Source: Candidatus Peribacteraceae bacterium (lineage in GTDB: Bacteria > Patescibacteriota > Gracilibacteria > Peribacterales > Peribacteraceae). Taken from it: a stretch of DNA of 5,699 bases. Position 1 is the first letter of the stretch, and each line of letters starts with the position of its first letter. The notes under the pieces are model-generated. The model ran no database searches. It saw only the letters and a program-made list of their open reading frames with translations, and was not told where the DNA came from. A program made the translations under genes and the position numbers. The stretch covers positions 1 to 5,699 of the forward strand of contig JAQUNQ010000073.1 in NCBI GenBank assembly GCA_028717505.1, read 5' to 3'. Positions 1-4,430 of the stretch are shown here, piece by piece.

Positions 1-276
1 CACGCCCTCATCGAGATTCACCGTGACGATGAAATTCTGCGACTCGGCAAACTCCTGTTCGATCTTCTCGTAGCCGGGCAGAAACTTCAGGGATTCCGGC
101 GGGGATTCCGGGCAGACGACTGTCACATCCTTCCCGAGGGACTGGAAGAGCTCGTAGCAGGCCAGTGCCCCCGAGAGCCCGTCCGGGTCAATATTCGCAT
201 GGGGAACGATGAGGAGGCGCTGATACTGGTCGATCGCGCGGGTGGCAGCCGAGAGCTCGCTTCCGGAGAGACTCAT
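1..276 (-). CDS. DHH-family phosphoesterase, N-terminal part (runs off the left edge)
   Basis: Only the first 92 residues are present; the frame is open through position 1. After a short N-terminal helix (residues 1-20) a hydrophobic strand leads into VPHANIDPDGLSGALA (residues 24-39). This is the first DHH metal-binding motif, with H27, D30 and D32 as likely manganese ligands. The following helix and LGKDVTVVCPE strand (about 47-57) match the Rossmann-like N domain of NrnA/RecJ-type enzymes. FIVTVNLDEGV at 82-92 sits where the second motif's aspartate strand is expected. The family cleaves short oligonucleotides (nanoRNA), pAp or cyclic dinucleotides in the cytoplasm; which applies here cannot be told because the DHHA1 substrate domain lies outside the window. 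The ATG is chosen because a TATAAT-type promoter ends just upstream and the domain begins soon after. There is no Shine-Dalgarno. DHH family is near certain; an NrnA-like role is inference. Confidence 0.88.
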   Translation of the reverse strand, partial: MSLSGSELSAATRAIDQYQRLLIVPHANIDPDGLSGALACYELFQSLGKDVTVVCPESPPESLKFLPGYEKIEQEFAESQNFIVTVNLDEGV

Positions 277-287
277 GTTAACTTGAT

Positions 288-316
288 ATTATAACACAAT
301 TTAGATATTTTTACAA
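288..316 (-). promoter_or_regulatory. Promoter of the DHH phosphoesterase gene
   Basis: On the minus strand TTGTAA (316-311), a 17-bp spacer and a perfect TATAAT (293-288) form a sigma-70-type promoter in an AT-rich patch unlike the surrounding GC-rich sequence. Transcription should start near 281, about five nucleotides before the ATG at 276-274. The mRNA would therefore be leaderless or nearly so, consistent with the absence of a ribosome binding site. Confidence 0.72.
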
Positions 317-397
317 CCCCCTCCCCCAGCCAATTCTCTTGGACAAACAGAGGCATAAGGGGCATATGGAAGCACAAAGCAAGATGCCGGGCAATCC

Positions 398-429
398 AAA
401 AAAGGGCCACCCGGATGGGGGTGACCCTT
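398..429 (-). terminator. Rho-independent terminator of the AAK-GNAT gene
   Basis: Read on the minus strand, AAGGGTCACCC (429-419), loop CCATCC and GGGTGGCCCTT (412-402) form an 11-bp stem with a single T-G wobble, followed by an unbroken run of six T ending at 398. It starts eight bases after the stop codon of the upstream gene, so it ends that transcript and insulates the DHH gene's promoter. The plus strand has no T-tract after the hairpin. The remaining 317-397 stretch shows nothing recognisable. Confidence 0.9.
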
Positions 430-436
430 CTACGGC

Positions 437-1738
437 TCACTTCCTCGCTGCAAATGACTCTCGGTGCCACGTACAAAAGTTGGGATCCCGCTTGCGGACG
501 TCATACCGCATGACGCAAGGGAGATACTCGAAGAATGCAGGGTGTTCTTTCTGCAATGCCGAAATGCACCCAAGATTCCCGAAACCATTGCGCACGAAGA
601 GCGCCGTGGATTCGGGGGTACTGGCGAATGCATAGATTTGCTGCGCCTTCTTTTGGGCTTCCCGGATGATCACATCGCCCACCCCCGAACCGTTGTAATC
701 CGAGCAGACGGTCGCACACTCCATCCAGCTTCCTCCCCGGGGAATCAGGGCGAATGCCCCCAGAACGGAGTTGCTAACTTTGAGCAGGTGCACGTATTTC
801 TTGAGCTCCTGCAGTTCCTCAGGAGACCGCTGCCGGAAATGTCCGCTCTCGACGTTCCTCTGGTACAAGACATCGAAGATCGCGTCATCCGCACCATCAT
901 GTGGCGGCTTCTCGCAGAGAATAGAAGAGCGTGCGGCCACGAGCGTCCCGCTCCCCAGGATGCGCTCGAGCTCCTGCCGGACGCCCGCGACGCCGTTAAT
1001 CACGACCTTCTCGATGCGCTCGAGTATCCGCCGGGCTTCGCGGAGCTTCTTCTGCATGCCGCCTCCCCCGCCGGTCACATCAATGTACGCATGCTGTCCG
1101 TCTTCCGCGATGTCCTCCTTCCAAAGCAAGGGGGCCACGTGCCCCTTCTGGAGAACGCCGCCCGTCTCCGTCACGAAAATAGCCTCATTGAGATGGGTAC
1201 TCTCCTGTTCCGCAATCGCACGGGCCGTATCGTCCGCATTCACGTTGAGCAGGTGTTGCCCGTCACTCCCCACCGACGACACGACGACGATGCCACCTGC
1301 ATGGAGCCCGTCGACGGACTGCGGATCGCCGACATACCCCAACTCGGACAAGTGCTTGCAGTGCAGCTGCTGAGGTTCGAGGATGACCGCCTCCGGCAGG
1401 AGCTGCCGGAACATGGCCTGTATGTCGCGATGTGCGGGCAGAACGCCGTGATGCAACTGTTGTGCATCCGTCACTCTCCTGCCACCGACGCGCTGCGGCT
1501 CCGTCCATTCCTGTCCTGTCTGGGCGAGGTACTCCCTGTAGGATCGCGTGTTCTGCTCACCAGCGCCGCATACCATGATGAAGCAGATGCCCTCACGCGC
1601 GAGGGATTGAATATCCTGAATAAGGATGGGCATCTCCTCGCTCAGGAGCGTTTTGCCGCTCACTTTGATGAGCAGTGTTTTGCCGGCGTACTTGTGATGG
1701 TACGCATCGGATACCGATGATGGCTCGAAGGAATTCAT
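437..1738 (-). CDS. Amino-acid kinase + GNAT fusion, N-acetylglutamate synthase (ArgA)-like
   Basis: This 433-residue protein has the two-domain layout of classical N-acetylglutamate synthase, which acetylates glutamate from acetyl-CoA as the first step of arginine synthesis. Residues 19-270 form an amino-acid-kinase domain: GKTLLIKVSGKTLL (19-32), MVCGAGEQ (55-62), VGGRRVTDAQQL (84-95), LNVNADDTARAIA (164-176), FVTETGGVL (188-196) and GGGGGMQKKL (223-232). These match the N-acetylglutamate kinase/synthase order of nucleotide, substrate and GGM-K motifs. Residues 285-415 form a GNAT domain whose acetyl-CoA loop is YNGSGVGDVIIREA (348-361), ending with ALFVRNGFG (379-387). The glycine-rich loops are altered (VSGK for xGG, CGAG for HGGG), so kinase activity is doubtful and acetyltransferase activity more likely. 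Length fits ArgA (about 440). The ATG is the only good start before the first strand; the upstream bases CCTTTTTTCACC give no Shine-Dalgarno. No other arginine gene is adjacent. A bifunctional NAGK-NAGS or another amino-acid acetyltransferase remains possible. Confidence 0.82.
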   Translation of the reverse strand: MNSFEPSSVSDAYHHKYAGKTLLIKVSGKTLLSEEMPILIQDIQSLAREGICFIMVCGAGEQNTRSYREYLAQTGQEWTEPQRVGGRRVTDAQQLHHGVLPAHRDIQAMFRQLLPEAVILEPQQLHCKHLSELGYVGDPQSVDGLHAGGIVVVSSVGSDGQHLLNVNADDTARAIAEQESTHLNEAIFVTETGGVLQKGHVAPLLWKEDIAEDGQHAYIDVTGGGGGMQKKLREARRILERIEKVVINGVAGVRQELERILGSGTLVAARSSILCEKPPHDGADDAIFDVLYQRNVESGHFRQRSPEELQELKKYVHLLKVSNSVLGAFALIPRGGSWMECATVCSDYNGSGVGDVIIREAQKKAQQIYAFASTPESTALFVRNGFGNLGCISALQKEHPAFFEYLPCVMRYDVRKRDPNFCTWHRESFAARK

Positions 1739-2021
1739 GGTGAAAAAAGGAAGACAAATAGAGATGCAGCACCGGCAAACCTCCGCAAGCCTCCGCGGAG
1801 GGTGTGCTGCAAACTGAAGAATCCATCAGCTCGGCCCCTCTGCGGAGGAGAGACGGCTACGACGCGCGATGGTGAGGAAGAAGTTATGCATAGAGAAAGG
1901 CCTTGCGGGAGAAAATCTCACCAAAGGCAACGAACATGCACGGGCATCCGCTCAGGCCGTCACCTCTGCAGAGGCGCGACGACGCAAACTGAGCTGGAGA
2001 ATGGTAAATTCCACGAGGGCT
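1739..2021 (-). other. Gene-free stretch, probable long 5' leader of the ArgA-like gene
   Basis: No coding region is convincing on either strand between the ArgA-like start codon and the promoter at 2022-2049. If that promoter is used, the mRNA carries a leader of roughly 275 nt. The leader contains three 12-bp palindromes (listed separately) and, nearest the gene, CCTCCGC (1801-1795) able to pair with GCGGAGG (1786-1780) across an eight-base loop. A T6 run sits just before the start codon but no stable stem precedes it. I recognise no known riboswitch or T-box element. A leader function is inference. Confidence 0.45.
1790..1992. repeat. Three near-identical 12-bp palindromes with a repeated GCAAACTGA flank
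   Basis: CCTCCGCGGAGG (1790-1801) and CCTCTGCAGAGG (1963-1974) are perfect palindromes, and CCTCTGCGGAGG (1837-1848) is intermediate between them. The consensus is CCTCYGCRGAGG. Their centres are 47 and 126 bp apart. The outer two copies are each followed, after seven and nine bases, by the same nonamer GCAAACTGA (1809-1817 and 1984-1992), so the repeat unit is larger than the palindrome. Possible roles are operators for a dimeric regulator, leader hairpins that can pair with each other, or relics of a short repeated element. The sequence alone does not decide. Confidence 0.6.
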
Positions 2022-2049
2022 ATCGTATCTCTTTTTCGTAGAGTGTCAA
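2022..2049 (-). promoter_or_regulatory. Candidate promoter for the ArgA-like gene
   Basis: On the minus strand a perfect TTGACA (2049-2044), a 16-bp spacer and TACGAT (2027-2022, four of six matches to TATAAT) form a plausible sigma-70-type promoter. No closer candidate with both boxes was found before the start codon at 1738. A start site near 2015 would give the long leader described above. The 16-bp spacer and weak -10 lower the confidence. Confidence 0.45.
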
Positions 2050-2104
2050 TATTCCTGCAGCATCGAGGAACAGAAACACACCGCAAAAATTGCACGAGAT
2101 CAGT

Positions 2105-2133
2105 TTGACACGGTCCATCGGCATCCATAGAGT
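2105..2133 (+). promoter_or_regulatory. Promoter of the BON-like gene
   Basis: A perfect TTGACA (2105-2110), a 17-bp spacer and TAGAGT (2128-2133, four of six matches to TATAAT) lie 28 bases before the ATG at 2162. Transcription from about 2140 would give a leader of roughly 22 nt, which is pyrimidine-rich and has no Shine-Dalgarno. The position supports the ATG start over upstream alternative codons. It diverges from the ArgA-like promoter at 2022-2049, so the two genes share one intergenic control region. Confidence 0.6.
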
Positions 2134-2161
2134 GCCCCGGCTTTTTTCGCCTCATTCCATC

Positions 2162-2443
2162 ATGCACCGTCCACACGAGTCTTCCGCCACCCCCGATTCC
2201 CCCGTCCAAACACCACGGGAGGAATGCCATCACACCGTCACGAGCGTCCTCAGACTGGTGCATGCCTGGACGCGAGGCGAGGTTAGAAATTTGTCAGTCA
2301 CCTTGAGCGAATGCGGTCAGCAGGTGCGCCTGCACGGCTCCGCCCCCTCGTACTTCATCAAGCAGATGGCACAGGAAGGAGCCAGGAGGCATGCGCCATC
2401 TCTGCAGGTGCAAAACCTCATCGACGTGGCGGAGGCCGCGTGA
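2162..2443 (+). CDS. Small BON-like domain protein, function unknown
   Basis: The product has 93 residues. The first 22 are polar and proline-rich with no signal peptide or membrane segment. Residues 33-90 read as one BON-type alpha-beta domain: a helix, then GEVRNLSVTLSE (39-50), the strand QQVRLHGSAPSYF (53-65), the KQMAQEGARRH helix (67-77) and VQNLIDV (83-89). The G-x-V/I-R-x-L-x-V, L-x-G-x-x-x-S-Y-F and K-Q-x-A-Q elements match single-BON proteins that I associate mainly with planctomycetes and other environmental bacteria. BON domains in general bind membranes or small ligands; the role of these single-domain forms is not known. The ATG is preferred over a TTG 72 bases upstream because the promoter lies between the two and the upstream residues do not belong to the domain. 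The gene stands alone between its own promoter and a terminator. Confidence 0.72.
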   Translation: MHRPHESSATPDSPVQTPREECHHTVTSVLRLVHAWTRGEVRNLSVTLSECGQQVRLHGSAPSYFIKQMAQEGARRHAPSLQVQNLIDVAEAA

Positions 2444-2520
2444 TCCATACTCGGCTGCGCTCGGGATAAACTTCTCGTCCAGTCGCTTCGGAGAATATGG
2501 GAATCATTTCAAATAAATTC

Positions 2521-2562
2521 GTGGCGAAGTCGGGCTTTGCCCGACTGGAGCCACACCTTTTT
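2521..2562 (+). terminator. Rho-independent terminator after the BON-like gene
   Basis: GTGGC (2521-2525) pairs with GCCAC (2550-2554), and inside it AGTCGGGC (2528-2535) pairs with GCCCGACT (2539-2546) around a TTT loop. The stem is thus 13 bp with a small internal loop. Three bases later comes TTTTT (2558-2562). It lies 77 bases after the BON-like stop codon on the same strand. The opposite strand lacks a good T-tract. The hairpin is strong enough that it could also be a dispersed element recruited as a terminator. The preceding 2444-2520 stretch shows nothing else. Confidence 0.7.
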
Positions 2563-2567
2563 AAGGG

Positions 2568-2611
2568 AAAAGAGAGGCCTTGAGAGAAAAACCACAGGTT
2601 TGTCTCTCAAG
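2568..2611 (-). terminator. Terminator of the tRNA-Pro transcript
   Basis: On the minus strand CTTGAGAGA (2611-2603) pairs with TCTCTCAAG (2587-2579). After one A/G mismatch an inner AAACC/GGTTT stem closes on a three-base loop, giving 14 bp in all. It begins four bases after the encoded CCA of the tRNA and is followed by GCC and a T/C-rich tract, TCTCTTTT (2575-2568). The T-tract is imperfect, but the placement directly behind the tRNA fits a terminator. Confidence 0.65.
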
Positions 2612-2615
2612 AATG

Positions 2616-2692
2616 TGGTCGGGGCGACTGGACTCGAACCAGCGACCTCTTGCACCCCATGCAAGCGTTCTAGCCAACTGAACTACGCCCCG
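2616..2692 (-). tRNA. tRNA-Pro, anticodon GGG, CCA encoded
   Basis: The minus strand folds into a complete 77-nt cloverleaf. The acceptor stem is CGGGGCG/CGCCCCG with discriminator A and encoded CCA (2618-2616). The D stem is GTTC/GAAC, the anticodon stem CTTGC/GCAAG, the variable loop AGGTC, and the T arm GCTGG-TTCGAGT-CCAGT with one G-T wobble. The anticodon loop ATGGGGT (2660-2654) gives anticodon GGG at 2658-2656, which reads the proline codons CCC and CCU. C1:G72, A73 and the G35-G36-G37 run are the usual proline identity features. Nothing is missing or mispaired, so it should be functional. It stands alone, followed by its own terminator and preceded by a broken partial copy of itself. 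Confidence 0.97.
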
Positions 2693-2701
2693 ATGAATGA
2701 C

Positions 2702-2707
2702 ATGATA
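2702..2707 (-). promoter_or_regulatory. Possible -10 box for tRNA-Pro
   Basis: TATCAT on the minus strand, one mismatch from TATAAT, lies nine bases before the tRNA's first nucleotide. No acceptable -35 box is found 16-18 bp upstream. A second box, TATAGT (2809-2804), lies ten bases ahead of the broken tRNA copy at nearly the same relative position and could instead drive a longer precursor. Confidence 0.35.
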
Positions 2708-2732
2708 GTAACAAAGAACACTGTACCCGCGG

Positions 2733-2794
2733 AGCCAACTGCCTGCCCGGCAGAGTCCCGCATGCGCGGGACGAAGACGGGAACTACGCCCCGA
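2733..2794 (-). pseudogene. Broken 5' fragment of tRNA-Pro split by a 40-bp hairpin element
   Basis: If bases 2742-2781 are removed, the remaining 22 bases (2733-2741 joined to 2782-2794) are identical to 2672-2693. That segment is nucleotides 1-21 of the intact tRNA-Pro plus one flanking base. The fragment covers the 5' acceptor strand, positions 8-9 and the first half of the D arm, and ends where the D loop runs into GGCT. The rest of the tRNA is absent, so this cannot be a working gene. The break falls between the D-stem GTTC and the AGTTGG of the D loop, with one C duplicated at the junction. It lies in the same orientation as the intact gene, 39 bp upstream of it, so a transcript from further upstream would carry both. 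Confidence 0.8.
2742..2781. repeat. Small GC-rich palindromic insertion within the tRNA fragment
   Basis: These 40 bases interrupt the duplicated tRNA 5' end exactly. They contain GTCCCGC (2755-2761), loop ATGC and GCGGGAC (2766-2772), a perfect 7-bp hairpin. Just before it is the palindrome-like CTGCCCGGCAG (2744-2754). Length and hairpin content resemble REP-like or other short dispersed palindromes. I have an impression that similar modules recur in Patescibacteria genomes, but cannot confirm it here. No transposase is nearby, so any movement would have been in trans. Confidence 0.6.
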
Positions 2795-2831
2795 CGGAGA
2801 GGAACTATAGCAGTGATGCTATGCTCTCCGC

Positions 2832-3089
2832 ATGGAAAATCTCGAATCCCAGATCGCAGCAATTCTTGAACGCAACAAGCGCGTGGAAGCCGACAAGGCG
2901 TGGGAAACCAGTTGGACGCGGCGTCTGCTCATCACGGCGTTGACGTACGTCATCGCAACTCTCTTCCTCTGGCTCATCGATAATGTCTACTACTGGTTGA
3001 ATGCAGGCGTGCCCGCACTCGGATACCTGCTCTCCACGCTCTCACTCCCGTGGGCAAGAGATTGGTGGATACGACACCACCGGATCTAG
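2832..3089 (+). CDS. Small membrane protein with N-terminal coil and two helices, function unknown
   Basis: The product has 85 residues and a composition typical of a real protein. Residues 1-25 (MENLESQIAAILERNKRVEA) form a charged amphipathic helix, likely a short coiled coil. The WETSWTRRL stretch (24-32) is followed by a first membrane segment (about 33-51) ending at LID. A short YYWLNAGVPAL linker leads to a second segment (about 58-75), then a basic tail ARDWWIRHHRI. Both ends should be cytoplasmic by the positive-inside rule. I recognise this as a type of short conserved protein seen in Patescibacteria, with no assigned role. The ATG is the first in frame and begins the charged helix; no Shine-Dalgarno precedes it. 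The stop codon overlaps that of the convergent enolase gene. No promoter with two good boxes was found. Confidence 0.75.
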   Translation: MENLESQIAAILERNKRVEADKAWETSWTRRLLITALTYVIATLFLWLIDNVYYWLNAGVPALGYLLSTLSLPWARDWWIRHHRI

Positions 3090-4390
3090 AACGGTGAAAC
3101 GTACTTCGCCTTCGCTCCCAGCTCCTCCTCGATCCTAAGAAGCTGGTTGTATTTGCAGACGCGATCGGTACGGCTCGTGGCCCCCGTCTTGATCTGGCCG
3201 GTCCCCAGGCCGACGACCAGATCCGCGATCGAGGAATCCTCCGTCTCCCCGGACCGATGCGACACCACCGCGGTGAAACCGGCGGCGTGCGCCATCTCGA
3301 CGGCATCGACCGTCTCCGTCACCGTCCCGATCTGGTTCAGCTTGATGAGGATGGAATTGGCTGCCTGCTCCGCAATGCCCTTCTTCAACCGCTCGACGTT
3401 CGTGACGAAAAGATCATCCCCCACGATCTGCACCTTCTTGCCGAGCCGCCCCTGCAGGATTTTCCAGCCTTCCCAGTCATCTTCTGCCAAGCCGTCCTCG
3501 AGGGAAACGAGGGAATACTTCTCCACCCATGCCGCGTAGAAATCCGTGAGCTCCGCGCTCGTGAGCGTCCTCTTCTCCCGCTCCAAGCGATATTTGCCGT
3601 CCGCGAAAAACTCGCTCGCCGCGGCGTCGAGGGCGATCCCCACATCTTTCCCCGGCCGGTAGCCCGCCGCCTCGATGCCCGCCAGAATGACCTCCATCAC
3701 CTTCGTATTGCTCCCGAGGTTCGGCCCGTACGCCCCCTCGAACCCCACGTTGATGTTGAAGCCTTCCTTCTTGAGCACCTTCGCGATCGCCTGGTAGATC
3801 TCATCGCTCCAGCGCAGCCCCTCCGTAAAGCTCGGCGCGCCCACGGGCATCACCATGAATTCCTGGAAATCGGAACTGTCATCCGCATGCTTGCCCCCTT
3901 CGAGGACGAGCACCATCGGAATGGGCATGCACATCTCCCGCTTCCGGGAAAGAAGACCGTTGAAGTACCGGTACAGAGGCTGCTTGGACTGCACGGCACT
4001 TGCCCGCGCGAAAGCGAGGGAGACCCCGAGTGTTGCATTCGCCCCGAGCTTGCTTTTGTTGGGCGTCCCATCGAGTGCGATGAGCGCCGCATCGAGGGAT
4101 CGCTGGTCGAATCCTTTTCCCTCTACAGATTTGGCGATGAGCGTATGCACATGGGAGACGGCCTTCAGCACTCCTTTCCCCCCGAAACGCTTGGAGTCCC
4201 CGTCGCGCAATTCCACCGCCTCGTGCTTCCCGGTGGAAGCACCGGAAGGCACTGCCGCCCTGCCGAAAGAACCATCGGAGAGAAGACAATCCACTTCAAC
4301 CGTTGGTGTCCCGCGGGAATCGAGGATCTGACGCGCTTTGAGGGTTTGGATGGTAGCCACGGAGCAGGGGGAAAGGGAAACGTCTGCCAT
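3086..4390 (-). CDS. eno: Enolase (phosphopyruvate hydratase)
   Basis: Enolase converts 2-phosphoglycerate to phosphoenolpyruvate in glycolysis and the reverse in gluconeogenesis, as a cytoplasmic magnesium enzyme. The 434-residue protein is full length. The N-terminal domain shows RQILDSRGTPTVEVD (20-34) and the mobile loop VPSGASTGKHEAVELRDGD (47-65). The barrel keeps every catalytic or metal residue I can place: H168 and E177 (GGKHAD, FQEFM), E218, D255 (ALDAAASEFF), E298 (SLEDGLAEDDWEGW), D325 (GDDLFVTN), K350 (IKLNQIGT), H378-R379-S380 (SHRSGETEDS) and K401 (GQIKTGA), then the usual KYNQLLRIEEELG end. Two normally invariant stretches differ: VGFEGAYGPN instead of VGDEGG(F/Y)xPN, and PMVLVLEGG instead of PMxNIxNGG. 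The ATG adds about ten residues before the usual start; a GTG at codon 11 is the alternative, and neither has a Shine-Dalgarno. It follows the upstream membrane protein gene by 40 bp with no promoter seen between, so the two are probably co-transcribed. Confidence 0.97.
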   Translation of the reverse strand: MADVSLSPCSVATIQTLKARQILDSRGTPTVEVDCLLSDGSFGRAAVPSGASTGKHEAVELRDGDSKRFGGKGVLKAVSHVHTLIAKSVEGKGFDQRSLDAALIALDGTPNKSKLGANATLGVSLAFARASAVQSKQPLYRYFNGLLSRKREMCMPIPMVLVLEGGKHADDSSDFQEFMVMPVGAPSFTEGLRWSDEIYQAIAKVLKKEGFNINVGFEGAYGPNLGSNTKVMEVILAGIEAAGYRPGKDVGIALDAAASEFFADGKYRLEREKRTLTSAELTDFYAAWVEKYSLVSLEDGLAEDDWEGWKILQGRLGKKVQIVGDDLFVTNVERLKKGIAEQAANSILIKLNQIGTVTETVDAVEMAHAAGFTAVVSHRSGETEDSSIADLVVGLGTGQIKTGATSRTDRVCKYNQLLRIEEELGAKAKYVSPF

Positions 4391-4430
4391 CCTAGCAGAT
4401 GATCTCCGAACGCCCTACGCCCCTCATCCC

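Noticed and set aside
273..476. Minus-strand open frame running from within the ArgA-like 3' end to the DHH start
   Set aside because: It crosses a perfect terminator hairpin and an AT-rich promoter, and its translation has no domain features.
464..1720. A 418-codon open frame on the plus strand, opposite the ArgA-like gene
   Set aside because: Its translation shows no domain and it mirrors the codon pattern of the real gene on the other strand, whose kinase and GNAT motifs are unmistakable. Long antisense frames are expected with this GC-rich third-position usage.
1743..1748. A T6 run on the minus strand just before the ArgA-like start, as a possible attenuator
   Set aside because: No stable GC-rich stem directly precedes the run; the nearest hairpin is over 30 bases away.
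1739..2161. A CRISPR array, small structured RNA or riboswitch in the largest gene-free stretch
   Set aside because: The palindromes are too few and irregularly spaced for CRISPR, and I could match no known RNA family core by eye.
1952..2263. Minus-strand open frame of 103 codons opposite the BON-like gene and its promoter
   Set aside because: No conserved motif, and it overlaps the supported BON-like domain and both divergent promoters.
2537..2869. Plus-strand open frame of 110 codons across the tRNA
   Set aside because: It contains the VGATGLEPATSC-type sequence that results from translating the complement of a tRNA gene. It is an artefact often mistaken for a protein.
3257..4402. A 381-codon open frame on the plus strand, opposite enolase
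   Set aside because: It is the antisense of a clear enolase; the translation is arginine/histidine-rich low-information sequence with no recognisable motif.
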